Part shown: positions 1 to 7,289 of the stretch, in pieces
How positions within the stretch are numbered: the first letter of the stretch is position 1
How the letters are laid out: each line of letters begins with the position of its first letter
DNA from: JBGPBY01 sp041481485
Lineage (GTDB): Bacteria > Acidobacteriota > Terriglobia > 20CM-2-55-15
Assembly (NCBI GenBank): GCA_041481485.1
Contig: JBGPBY010000344.1
Coordinates: forward strand, 1-8,021
Reading direction: 5' to 3'
DNA: 8,021 nucleotides
Made by a program: the position numbers and the translations under genes
Notes under the pieces: generated by a model
What the model saw: the letters and a program-made list of their open reading frames with translations, nothing else
The model's database searches: none
What the model was told of the DNA's origin: nothing

Positions 1-72
1 CACGTTGTGAGTTGTCAATTGTTCTGCTGTACGTTCGTCAAATGTACCTGGCGAACTGACCCACTGGCGCAA
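1..72 (-). repeat. Left inverted arm of the repeat family
   Basis: Read on the minus strand, this segment is the same sequence family as the three tandem copies at 515-586, 618-689 and 721-792. It shares the AACGTG end with the third copy, whereas copies 1 and 2 end in AACCGG. At other sites (GGGTCAG, CGAACGTAC) it agrees with copy 1. It lies 19 bases beyond the stop codon of the four-helix-bundle gene. Weaker similarity to the right-hand flank may continue a few bases inward (TGAGAAAT near 81-88). Confidence 0.85.
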
Positions 73-91
73 TGACCGGATTTCTCAATCA

Positions 92-475
92 TCAGAGATG
101 ATCGTTGGCGGAGACTCGGGCGGTCTTGATGGATGCCACGATGATCCGGCAAAGTTCCCGGTTTTCCGCGACAATCGCGTCTGCCTTTTCCGCTGAAAGC
201 ACGGAACTCCTGACGCTGATTTCAAGCCAGATCACGGTTTCGTTCAGTTCCTTGGAGACAATTTTGAGTTTGTGAACAAAGTCCGCCCGGCTCTCTGCCC
301 CTCGCGCTTCGCCATAGTTGGCGGCGGCAGCAGTTCCAGAACGCAAGATTTGATTGCAGATATGGCGACCCTGCAACGTCCGTGGCATCTGGGAGGAGAG
401 CGAAACAATCGATGATGCGAACGCGATCAGTCTGTTCTCCAAGTCATTGGCTTTGGACGGTGTCGTTGAGCTCAT
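92..475 (-). CDS. Four helix bundle protein (S23 / 23S rRNA intervening-sequence protein family)
   Basis: This 127-residue, mostly helical protein is the usual length for the S23/IVP four-helix-bundle family (TIGR02436-like). The family hallmarks are visible: NDLENRLIAFA near residues 10-20, ILRSGTAAAANYGEARGAES at about 43-62, then DFVHKLKIVSKELNET and a WLE segment at 65-84, and an ENRELCRIIVASIKTAR tail at 104-120. Members form small oligomeric, often basic bundles related in fold to the Avd protein of diversity-generating retroelements. Their role outside rRNA intervening sequences is not established. I chose the ATG at 475 because the family normally starts just before this point. An upstream in-frame ATG at 523 adds 16 unconserved residues and lies inside the adjacent repeat copy. 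Neither start has a clear Shine-Dalgarno sequence. The gene sits between inverted repeat arms. The family call is firm, the function unknown. Confidence 0.85.
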   Translation of the reverse strand: MSSTTPSKANDLENRLIAFASSIVSLSSQMPRTLQGRHICNQILRSGTAAAANYGEARGAESRADFVHKLKIVSKELNETVIWLEISVRSSVLSAEKADAIVAENRELCRIIVASIKTARVSANDHL

Positions 476-512
476 GTCGGAAACCAAGCATGAACGCTTC
501 CAAAGCAGTGAG

Positions 513-829
513 AATTTCGCCATTGGGTCAGTTCGCCAGGTTCATTTGACGAACGTACAACAGAACATTTGACAACTCACAACCGGGGGGAACCGGCGCC
601 GATCAGACCGCTTTCAATTTCGCCATTGGGCCAGTTCGCCAGGTTCAATTGACGAACGTACAACAGAACATTTGACAACTCACAACCGGGGGGAACCGGC
701 GCCGATCAGACCGCTTTCAATTTCGCCATTGGGCCAGTTCGCCAGGGCCATTTGACGAACGGACAACAGAACAATGGACAACTCACAACGTGGGGAACCG
801 GGGAAACGGTGCCACTTACCGATCCACTT
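513..829 (+). repeat. Three tandem 103-bp direct repeats
   Basis: Units begin at 513, 616 and 719, each with AATTTCGCCATTGGG, an exact 103-base period. Units 1 and 2 differ at only two positions over 103 bases. Unit 3 matches well to about 789 and then diverges, though remnants (CCGATC, CTTTC) continue to about 829 and so into the 3' end of mobA. The first ~72 bases of each unit form the arm that is inverted at 1-72. The remaining part (GGGGGGAACCGGCGCC and following) is present only on this side. Each unit contains an internal imperfect repeat of CATTTGAC. The array fills the space between the four-helix-bundle gene and mobA, and I see no gene of its own in it. Near identity of units 1 and 2 implies a recent duplication or conversion. 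Confidence 0.9.
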
Positions 830-1424
830 TCGCTTCCGCGAGTGCGGCCAGATAATCTTCCCGCGTGTTCAGATTCCGGAGCGTCCGAAGCAGCGGATCC
901 ACCGACAGCATCTCCTCTGGCTTCACACGACGCGTACGCACGGCGTCGAAGAGGAATATTGGGCGCAGCCTGTTTGCGGCGAGCAACGATTCGATGTGCG
1001 GCAGCGTATTGCGCCGATAAACCGCGGACAGTGGATGCGCGAAGCCGTCAATCTCCATCACCGCGATGTCATGATCATTATCCAATAACTCCACCATGCG
1101 CTCCACGAAACGAGGCTCGAGTAATGGCACGTCGCAGCTGGTCACATAGGCGATGTCGACGGAGCCCCGCAGCGCGCTCAGTCCGGCGCGCAAGCCCTCG
1201 AGCGGTCCCTTTTGATCGCGTTCATCACGAGTGACGAAGACACCTTCCGGAAGTTCCGGCAAATCTTGCTCGCGGGCGGCGACGACGATGATGGGAGACA
1301 CCACGGATTGCAGCAGGCGCACCACGCGCTGGAGCATCGTTTCATTTCCGAAAGGCAGCGTGGCTTTGGAAACGCCCATTCTCGTCGATCGGCCGCCGCA
1401 AAGAACGATACCTGCCGCTGTCAC
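816..1424 (-). CDS. mobA: Molybdenum cofactor nucleotidyltransferase (MobA family)
   Basis: This 202-residue protein of the NTP_transf_3 type transfers a nucleotide, most likely GMP, from NTP to molybdopterin to make the dinucleotide cofactor. It acts in the cytoplasm as the last step of maturation. Visible motifs are the N-terminal nucleotide-binding loop LCGGRSTRMGVSK at residues 8-20, GPLEGLRAGL at 73-82, the metal-binding CDVP at 97-100, and the C-terminal NLNTREDY at 184-191, which is typical of MobA. Length fits the family (E. coli MobA is about 194). The start is a GTG whose bases overlap the stop of the upstream fused moeA as GTGA (1421-1424), which explains why no independent ribosome site is seen. 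The stop is TAA at 816-818. The cytidylyltransferase MocA is the alternative; the NLNT motif favours MobA, but base specificity cannot be read from sequence alone. It is the last gene of the operon. Confidence 0.88.
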   Translation of the reverse strand: MTAAGIVLCGGRSTRMGVSKATLPFGNETMLQRVVRLLQSVVSPIIVVAAREQDLPELPEGVFVTRDERDQKGPLEGLRAGLSALRGSVDIAYVTSCDVPLLEPRFVERMVELLDNDHDIAVMEIDGFAHPLSAVYRRNTLPHIESLLAANRLRPIFLFDAVRTRRVKPEEMLSVDPLLRTLRNLNTREDYLAALAEAKVDR

Positions 1425-3349
1425 GGTTTCATTCCCAGCCGGATCAGCGCTTCGCGCGTCCTCGCCTGCGCCAGCAACGCCTTGAACGCCAGCACGCCCG
1501 GTCGATTGGAGCGCGGGCGCGGAATGATGAAGTCGAACTGCTCGGCTTGCACAGGCAGGAAGCCAAGATGGGCGCCGCGCGCGATCGTGTCCAGAGTCAT
1601 GCCCCAATCCGCACGACCCTGGGCGACTGCTGCCGCCACCGCATTGTGATTGCGCGGCTGGAAAGCATATCCGGGCGGCCTGGCGCCACGAAGGAGAAGG
1701 TCAATGAGAGCGCGGGTTCCGCTGCCCTTGTTGCGATTGACCATCATGCACGCCGGATCGTCAATAACTTCGTTGATGGCGTCCTGCGCCGTTCGTCCTT
1801 CGAAACGTTCGTCTCCATGACGGAAAACGATGCCCTGCTGTCGGCCGTAGCCGGTTACGAGTTCAAGCTCAGGCACGAGAAAAGGTCGATTGTATTGATT
1901 AGTTTTTGGATCGAGCAGGTGGACGCCTGCAACATCGCATTCGCCTCGTTTGGCGGCATCCAATCCGGCCGTGCTGCCAACCGCGATGAATTTAGAGCGC
2001 ACACCCTGTAGTTCCAGTTCGCCCAGCAGGTAATCCAGCGCGACGCAGTGACTGCCGATCACGACCAAATCCGCCAGTTGAAGCCCGCGGCCTAAAAGCT
2101 GAACGTCGAGAATGGTTCCGGCCTGAACGATTTCTACGTGCCGGCCTATGGTAGCGAACCCATCGGCTCGGCTAAATGTGGTGACGCTGCCGGAACCCTG
2201 CCCCATCGGATACGCCACAAGCGATGCCCCTGCAGTTCCATCGCCGGGTGTCTCCACGAGCCCCACGAGAACGTACTCCGTTCGGCCGATCTCGCTGTTC
2301 AGCTTCACAGGAAGCCTTGCTGAAACGATGGTGCGTTCTTCCGATCGACGCCCCGCCAGCAGGCGAATCACAGGAGCGATGAACTCATGAAAGGTGAAGA
2401 TCGCAGAAGTCGGAAAACCCGGAAGGACGACAACCGCACGGCCACCTGTCGCTGCGAGGCAGATCGGCTTGCCGGGTTTGAGCGCCACGCCGTGAGCGAC
2501 AATGCCGGGATCATTCAGTTCAGCGACCACGCGATAGCAAACGTCTCCTTCGCCCTTGCTCGTGCCCCCGGAGAGAATCACGATGTCGGCGAATTCGAGG
2601 GCCTCGCGGAGTTTCGCGCGCAAAGCACCGACATCGTCGCGAGTAATTCCCAATCGCCTTGGCTCGCCGCCCAGCTCTCGCACCGCATCGGCGAGCACCT
2701 GCCCGTTGGAGTCATAGACCTTGGCCGCCGTCATGGATTCGCCTGGAGCAATGATTTCATCGCCGGTGGAAAGGATCGCGACTATCGGTCGTTTCCAGAC
2801 TTTCACACGCGGGACGCCAATCGCTGCAAGCACTCCGGTATCGCGGCTCGTCAGCAGGCAGCCTCTGCGGAGCACTGTCTCTCCAGCAGTGATGTCCGTT
2901 CCGGCAAACGATATGCCGCTTCCGGCGGTCACAGCCCGTGCAATACGGAGTTCCGAGCCAACGGCCTCCGCATGTTCCACCATCACGACAGCATCGGCGC
3001 CGCGCGGTGTCATGCCGCCGGTCGCAATACCCACGGCCTTGCCGGGATGAATCACTGTCGTGGGAACAATGCCGGTGTGAATGTGTTCGCTGGCGAGAGC
3101 CACGCGGCGAGGCGCCTCTTCGGAAGCGCCAAAGGTATCTTCCGCAACTACGGCAAAGCCATCGACGTTTGAACGATCGAACGACGGCACGTCAACGGGC
3201 GCCACCACGTGACCTGCCAACACTCTGCCGAGCGCGGCGTCGAGTGGGACATCTTCAATGTCGCGCGGCTCAAGATTCAGGACCGCACGAAAGCGCCGTT
3301 CCGCTTCATCGCGATCGAGGACCTGAAGGAATTGCTCTTGTTCAGCCAT
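1421..3349 (-). CDS. moeA: MoeA-type molybdopterin molybdotransferase fused to a PBP-like domain
   Basis: This 642-residue two-domain protein has a MoeA/gephyrin-like part at about 1-420, with DVPSFDRSNVDGFAV (53-67), LSTGDEI (193-199), SGGTSKGEGD (260-269), the KPGKP loop (291-295) and PGFPTSA (310-316). Residues from about 420 to 642 form a periplasmic-binding-protein-like domain of the PF12727 type, with MVNRNKGSGTR at 536-546 and DWGM at 581-584. It lacks a signal peptide, so this domain is cytoplasmic. MoeA proteins insert molybdenum from molybdate into adenylylated molybdopterin. The PBP-like domain resembles oxyanion-binding folds and may bind molybdate or a related ligand, which is inference. 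The start at 3349 gives an 8-base overlap with the preceding moeA. An alternative ATG at 3361 adds four residues. An open frame back to 3487 exists only because it shadows the preceding gene. Confidence 0.9.
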   Translation of the reverse strand: MAEQEQFLQVLDRDEAERRFRAVLNLEPRDIEDVPLDAALGRVLAGHVVAPVDVPSFDRSNVDGFAVVAEDTFGASEEAPRRVALASEHIHTGIVPTTVIHPGKAVGIATGGMTPRGADAVVMVEHAEAVGSELRIARAVTAGSGISFAGTDITAGETVLRRGCLLTSRDTGVLAAIGVPRVKVWKRPIVAILSTGDEIIAPGESMTAAKVYDSNGQVLADAVRELGGEPRRLGITRDDVGALRAKLREALEFADIVILSGGTSKGEGDVCYRVVAELNDPGIVAHGVALKPGKPICLAATGGRAVVVLPGFPTSAIFTFHEFIAPVIRLLAGRRSEERTIVSARLPVKLNSEIGRTEYVLVGLVETPGDGTAGASLVAYPMGQGSGSVTTFSRADGFATIGRHVEIVQAGTILDVQLLGRGLQLADLVVIGSHCVALDYLLGELELQGVRSKFIAVGSTAGLDAAKRGECDVAGVHLLDPKTNQYNRPFLVPELELVTGYGRQQGIVFRHGDERFEGRTAQDAINEVIDDPACMMVNRNKGSGTRALIDLLLRGARPPGYAFQPRNHNAVAAAVAQGRADWGMTLDTIARGAHLGFLPVQAEQFDFIIPRPRSNRPGVLAFKALLAQARTREALIRLGMKP

Positions 3350-4601
3350 ACAGCCATACATCCACTTCGGCGCCTGCGGCAAAACCCTCACTGTCGTCGC
3401 TAACGATGACAAATCCATCCGCGCGCGTGGTCGATGACAGGAGCGAAGCGCCGGCAACTGCGAGCGGCTCGACTCCACGATCTTCACACTTCACTCGGGC
3501 GTAATCGAGACGGCCGATCGGTGAACTGATCTTGCGGTTCAGCCGTCCGCGGATCTTGCGGTAAGGCCATTCCCTGTCGCGTCCGCCCAGCGCGCGGACC
3601 GCCCGGCCCGCGAAAAAATCGTAAGCACACAAGCTTGAAACTGGATTGCCCGGGAGCAAAAGCACGATTCGATCACCCAAACGTCCAAGCCCGGTTGGAC
3701 TGCTGGGCCTCATCGCAATACCGTGAACAGCCAGTTCTCCGTGTTGAGCGACAAGAGTCGGCGCCACGTCTTCTATTCCAACGCTCGATCCTCCCGACAC
3801 GATGATGATGTCCGCGTCCGATTGAAGAGCTTCGAGTATGGCTTTGGGATCATCCCGAACCAGTCCCGGAAAAAGAACTTGTCCTCCGTCTCGTTCAGCG
3901 AGCGCGGCAAGCATCGGTCCATTGGCATCAGCAATCTCAAAACCAGAAGGCCGGGAACCGAAAGGAAGGAGTTCATTGCCTGTGATAACGAGCCGTACAC
4001 GCGGACGCCGGACCACATTCACCACTCCATGGCCGATGGAACTCAAAACACCGAGATCCTGCGGACGCAAGACACGACCCGCAGCCAAAAGCGGAGCACC
4101 TTGAACGATGTCCTCGCCGCGGCGACCAATGTTTTTTCCTGGGGATACGGATGCGAGGGCGCTGATGGTGTGTGGCCTGCCGGCTACTTCTTCAACCTCG
4201 ACCCATTCTGCGGGCAGCACGGCGTCGATACCGGCCGGAATCGGCGCACCTGTCATGATGCGAACAGCTTCTCCATCACCGACGGAGCCTTCGAAGGGAC
4301 GGCCGGGCATCGAATCGCCGACTACCACAAAGGAAAGGTGGTTGTAGCTACTCGCGCCTTCGGTGCTGCTGGCAACAACGGCATATCCGTCCATCGTCGC
4401 CCGATCGAATCCGGGCACATCGACGTCGCTGACGACAGGATTCGTCAGAACACGACCCGCAGCAAAACGCAGCGGCACTTCTTCGGCGGGCAGTGCGCGG
4501 AGCTGGGCATCCAACCATCGGATGGCCTCACTTACCGTGTGACGCTTTGCGAATCCACGCATTCGAACATCGCTGTCAGCCGCTCCCCTCCTCTGGTTCA
4601 T
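3342..4601 (-). CDS. moeA: MoeA molybdopterin molybdotransferase
   Basis: This 419-residue single-module MoeA (E. coli MoeA is 411) is expected to ligate molybdenum to molybdopterin-AMP in the cytoplasm. Motifs in order: DVPGFDRATMDGYAV (61-75), RIMTGAPIPAGIDAVLP (114-130), GKNIGRRGEDI (155-165), VITGNEL (205-211), IADANGPML (223-231), SGGSSVGIED (269-278), HGIAMRPSSPTG (293-304) and LLPGNPVSS (315-323). Two points differ from textbook MoeA: TGNEL replaces TGDEL, and RPSSPTG replaces the usual KPGKP loop. The ATG overlaps the modC stop as ATGA (4598-4601), and a GGAG ribosome site (4606-4609) stands four bases upstream of it. It is followed by a second, fused MoeA. The two diverge in exactly these loops, so they are probably not redundant copies. 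Family assignment is firm; retention of full activity is inferred. Confidence 0.93.
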   Translation of the reverse strand: MNQRRGAADSDVRMRGFAKRHTVSEAIRWLDAQLRALPAEEVPLRFAAGRVLTNPVVSDVDVPGFDRATMDGYAVVASSTEGASSYNHLSFVVVGDSMPGRPFEGSVGDGEAVRIMTGAPIPAGIDAVLPAEWVEVEEVAGRPHTISALASVSPGKNIGRRGEDIVQGAPLLAAGRVLRPQDLGVLSSIGHGVVNVVRRPRVRLVITGNELLPFGSRPSGFEIADANGPMLAALAERDGGQVLFPGLVRDDPKAILEALQSDADIIIVSGGSSVGIEDVAPTLVAQHGELAVHGIAMRPSSPTGLGRLGDRIVLLLPGNPVSSLCAYDFFAGRAVRALGGRDREWPYRKIRGRLNRKISSPIGRLDYARVKCEDRGVEPLAVAGASLLSSTTRADGFVIVSDDSEGFAAGAEVDVWLYG

Positions 4602-5743
4602 ACCGCTCCATCATAAGATTTCACCACGCTCGGCGAATAGCCCGCACCGACAAGCGATACGGCTTTGATCTGAGCGTAAATCTTCTGCCCTGGACTAAAG
4701 GCCAGGCTCTCGCATGCACGCCTGGAAATCCGAGCCAACAGTGCCGGTCCCAATCCGCCATGCCCGATAAGCAAGATTACATTCACCTGCGCATCGTCCA
4801 CCAATTGGATGTCCCTGATTTGCCCAGGAAGCACATTCAGGATGCTGGTCCGAGAGGGACGTTCGGGTGAAAGGCTGACGTCAGCCGCCACGATGCGAAG
4901 TCTTCGATCTTCCCCAACCTTTCCAACCCTACCAGGCACCCACAAGGTTTCACCGTGCACCTTTATTTCTGTCAGGCCATATTGAGCATCGTAGCCTTCG
5001 ACTCTGCCCTCGAAGACCGTAGCCGCATCGGATCGGAATGCAAGCGGCAGGCGTCCATCCGCCAACAATTCGGTCAACGCGCCGCACGCGACGACCTCCC
5101 CTTTATCAAGTAGAACCAAGACATCAGCCAGGCGCTCTACCTCGGAAATATCGTGGCTCACGTAGAGAATCGGAATGGACAGCGTGTTGTGGAGGGCCTC
5201 GAGAAACGGAAGGATCTCTTCTTTGTTCCTATGGTCCAGCGCCGACAGCGGTTCATCCATCAGCAGAAGACGTGGCTGCGAGAGCAACGCCCGGCCAATC
5301 GCCACGCGCTGGCGCTCACCTCCGGACAAGGTTGACGTTGAGCGATCGAGTAAGGCCGCAATCCCCATTAGTCCGACCACATCTTCAAAGTGAATCTCCT
5401 CGCTCACACCTGCTCTCACTGCACGCTTGCCCCCATACCGTAGATTCTCGCGCACTGAAAGATGAGGAAACAGACTCGGTTCCTGGAAGACATATCCAAT
5501 GGAGCGCTGGTAGGGTTCACGAAATGTGCCGTTGGCGTCTTGCCAGAGTTCGCCTCCCACCGAAAGCCGTCCGGACAAGCGGTCCAGGCCGGCAACACAA
5601 CGCAGAACCGTGGTCTTGCCGGATCCGGAAGGGCCAAACAGGGCCGTGATCCCTTGCATTGGCGCGTCAAAGGCGACGTTCAGCCTGAACTTTCCGACGG
5701 TTCCCGCAAACCGGAGGCTGATGACTTTCCTGACGTCCGTCAT
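4598..5743 (-). CDS. modC: Molybdate ABC transporter ATP-binding protein ModC
   Basis: This 381-residue ATPase powers molybdate import. The nucleotide-binding domain shows Walker A GPSGSGKT (37-44), Q-loop FQEP (86-89), the ABC signature LSGGE (139-143), Walker B LLLMDEP with catalytic E164 (159-165), the D-loop SALD and the switch histidine H197 in YVSHD. After about residue 240 comes a regulatory tail. The segment around 290-365 (TSILNVLPGQI and ALLARISRRA) has the look of the MOP/TOBE molybdate-binding domain that marks ModC among ABC ATPases. Length is near the usual ~350-380. The ATG overlaps the modB stop as ATGA (5740-5743), and an AGGA sequence lies about ten bases upstream. The position between modB and moeA supports the molybdate rather than the sulfate assignment. 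Confidence 0.96.
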   Translation of the reverse strand: MTDVRKVISLRFAGTVGKFRLNVAFDAPMQGITALFGPSGSGKTTVLRCVAGLDRLSGRLSVGGELWQDANGTFREPYQRSIGYVFQEPSLFPHLSVRENLRYGGKRAVRAGVSEEIHFEDVVGLMGIAALLDRSTSTLSGGERQRVAIGRALLSQPRLLLMDEPLSALDHRNKEEILPFLEALHNTLSIPILYVSHDISEVERLADVLVLLDKGEVVACGALTELLADGRLPLAFRSDAATVFEGRVEGYDAQYGLTEIKVHGETLWVPGRVGKVGEDRRLRIVAADVSLSPERPSRTSILNVLPGQIRDIQLVDDAQVNVILLIGHGGLGPALLARISRRACESLAFSPGQKIYAQIKAVSLVGAGYSPSVVKSYDGAV

Positions 5744-6423
5744 AACCGGTTATTCCTGATCCGCTTCTCCAACACCATCATTGTGAGGATGACCAGAAAT
5801 GAGAACACGAGCATGCCGCCCGCGAGAACATGCGCCTGCTCCCATCGCAATGACTCGACGTAATCGTATATTGCGATGGAGAGCACCTTCGTGTGACCGG
5901 GTATGTTTCCACCGATCATCAGAACAACTCCAAACTCGCCAACGGTGTGGGCAAATCCAAGAACGGCACCCGTGATGAAACCAGGACGCGCCAAGGGTAC
6001 CGCAACGGTCCAAAAGGCATCCCAGGGCGTCGCCCGAAGCGTTGCGGCGACTTCCAGAGGACGCGCGCCGATGGACTCGAATGCATTGCGAATGGGCTGA
6101 ACAACAAAGGGCATCGAATACAGAACGGAGCCAATTACCAAACCGCCGAAGGTAAACGCCAGCGAGCGGCCACCAAATAAACCGGCGATCCACCCGCCTG
6201 GACCATTCGGCCCGAGGGCGAGAAGCAGATAGAACCCCAGAACTGTGGGCGGCAGCACAAGTGGAAGCGAAACAATGGCAGCGACCGCTTCTTTCCATCG
6301 CGCACTGGATCGAGCGAGCCACCACGCAATCGGCGTTGCCACGAGTAGCAGCAAGAAGGTCGTGATCGACGCCAATAGGAGCGTCAACCGAATTGGAGGC
6401 CAGAGTTCGCCGGACTCAAACAT
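5740..6423 (-). CDS. modB: Molybdate ABC transporter permease ModB
   Basis: This 227-residue inner-membrane permease is the usual ModB size. About five hydrophobic segments are visible, for example residues 11-36, 47-70, 90-108, 150-170 and 200-218. The cytoplasmic EAA coupling loop that contacts ModC lies at about 123-148 (LEVAATLRATPWDAF followed by VPLARPG), and is followed by the conserved GEFGVVLMIGGNIPGHT (162-178) that lines the path in ModB proteins. It starts 17 bases after the modA stop. No strong Shine-Dalgarno sequence is visible before the ATG, so it may depend on translation of modA. Its 3' end is coupled to modC. Confidence 0.96.
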   Translation of the reverse strand: MFESGELWPPIRLTLLLASITTFLLLLVATPIAWWLARSSARWKEAVAAIVSLPLVLPPTVLGFYLLLALGPNGPGGWIAGLFGGRSLAFTFGGLVIGSVLYSMPFVVQPIRNAFESIGARPLEVAATLRATPWDAFWTVAVPLARPGFITGAVLGFAHTVGEFGVVLMIGGNIPGHTKVLSIAIYDYVESLRWEQAHVLAGGMLVFSFLVILTMMVLEKRIRNNRL

Positions 6424-6440
6424 GATTTTCGTTTCGCATC

Positions 6441-7217
6441 TCAGGGCGAATGAGTGTAGCCGTACTTTTCAATGACCGCCAACACTTCAGGAGTCTTTAG
6501 AGACTTCATGAATGCGCGCGCACCTTCGCTTTGGGCCCCTTTCTTCAACAGTACGGCGTCCTGGCGTATGGGGGAATACAGCGAGTCCGGGACAATCCAG
6601 ATCGACTTCGCATCCTTGTTTACAACCTGTGAGAGCGCCACGAATCCAACTTCGGCATTCCCCGACTCGACGAACTGGAACGTCTGGGTGATGTTATTAC
6701 CTTGCACGATCTTCTCACGAAGTTGCTCGTCTACCTTTAGGGCCTTCATCGCATCGACAGCCGCGGCCCCATATGGTGCTGTCGTCGGATTTGCGATCGC
6801 CAGTTTCGCGAAACGTCCCTCGCGCAAGACCGCTTCGCCGTTCGAGACGTCAATGGTTGGGCTGAAAAGCACGAGCTTGCCCAACGCATAGGTGATCAGG
6901 CTGCCTTCCACTGCGAAGCCATCGTTAACGGCCTTCCGGGGCGTCTTTTGATCAGCTGCAAGAAACACTTCGAAAGGGGCATCCTGACTAATTTGTGTGA
7001 AAAGCTGCGCGGTCGAACCAAAACTCATCACTGCGCTGTAACCAGTCGCTTTTTGAAAAATTACGGCTATCTCTTTTGCAGGTTCGGTAAAATTCGCAGC
7101 GATGGCGACACTGACGGTCTTCACTTCAGTCGTGCCGCAGGCCCCCAACAAGCCGAGCAATGAAATCTGCAGACTTACAAACCCAACTCTGGCGAGATTA
7201 TTTTGGATGCGTCGCAT
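6441..7217 (-). CDS. modA: Molybdate-binding lipoprotein ModA
   Basis: This 258-residue solute-binding protein captures molybdate for ModBC. The N terminus is an Arg-containing start (MRR), a hydrophobic stretch (about 11-24) and LGAC at 24-27, a lipobox. C27 would be lipidated, anchoring the protein to a membrane instead of leaving it free in the periplasm. The mature part has VAIAANFTEP (37-46), FGSTAQL (66-72), NPTTAPYGAAA (143-153) and ESGNAEVGFVALSQV (184-198), the characteristic ligand-pocket segments of ModA. I chose ATG at 7217. The frame is open to a TTG at 7232 and a GTG at 7220, and none of the three has a clear ribosome site. It is the first gene of the operon; a pair of REP sequences lies 73 bases upstream. 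Confidence 0.94.
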   Translation of the reverse strand: MRRIQNNLARVGFVSLQISLLGLLGACGTTEVKTVSVAIAANFTEPAKEIAVIFQKATGYSAVMSFGSTAQLFTQISQDAPFEVFLAADQKTPRKAVNDGFAVEGSLITYALGKLVLFSPTIDVSNGEAVLREGRFAKLAIANPTTAPYGAAAVDAMKALKVDEQLREKIVQGNNITQTFQFVESGNAEVGFVALSQVVNKDAKSIWIVPDSLYSPIRQDAVLLKKGAQSEGARAFMKSLKTPEVLAVIEKYGYTHSP

Positions 7218-7289
7218 CACCGTGGCTCGCAATTCAATCGGCGTTACTGTATCACGACGCTCTCGTCATAACGTGACGTCAAGAACGGA

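Larger units (their letters stand above)
1..792. mobile_element. Putative inverted-repeat-bounded element carrying a four-helix-bundle gene
   Basis: The reverse complement of 1-72 matches 721-792 at 64 of 72 positions and 515-586 at 65 of 72. The outermost 16 bases are perfect inverted repeats: CACGTTGTGAGTTGTC at 1-16 and its complement at 777-792. Between the inner arms lies one gene (92-475) that fills most of the loop. The layout looks like a non-autonomous mobile unit or a stem-loop cassette. Group-member proteins of the S23/IVP family are classically encoded inside 23S rRNA intervening sequences whose ends also pair. No transposase or reverse transcriptase is present. The left end coincides with the window edge, so a target-site duplication cannot be tested and the arm could extend further left. 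The repeats are seen directly; mobility is inference. Confidence 0.5.

Noticed and set aside
476..523. Longer start of the four-helix-bundle gene at 523
   Set aside because: It adds 16 residues without family resemblance and falls in the repeat copy; the same ATG in the other repeat units leads quickly to a stop.
1..792. Diversity-generating retroelement (the four-helix-bundle protein as Avd, with template and variable repeats)
   Set aside because: No reverse transcriptase or variable-protein gene is present, and the repeat differences are not concentrated at adenines.
513..829. CRISPR array
   Set aside because: The whole 103-base unit is repeated, with no unique spacers between short constant repeats, and no cas genes are present.
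1425..1607. Extended mobA start at 1607
   Set aside because: The extra residues come from the out-of-frame end of the fused moeA; the family start motif begins right after the GTG at 1424.
2387..3172. Long plus-strand open frame of 261 codons
   Set aside because: It is a shadow of the fused moeA gene on the other strand, whose motifs are unmistakable.
3723..4616. Plus-strand open frame of 297 codons
   Set aside because: It overlaps the first moeA in full on the opposite strand, and its translation has no family features.
7254..7282. TTGACG at 7277-7282 (minus strand) as the -35 of a modA promoter
   Set aside because: No acceptable -10 hexamer stands 16-19 bases downstream.
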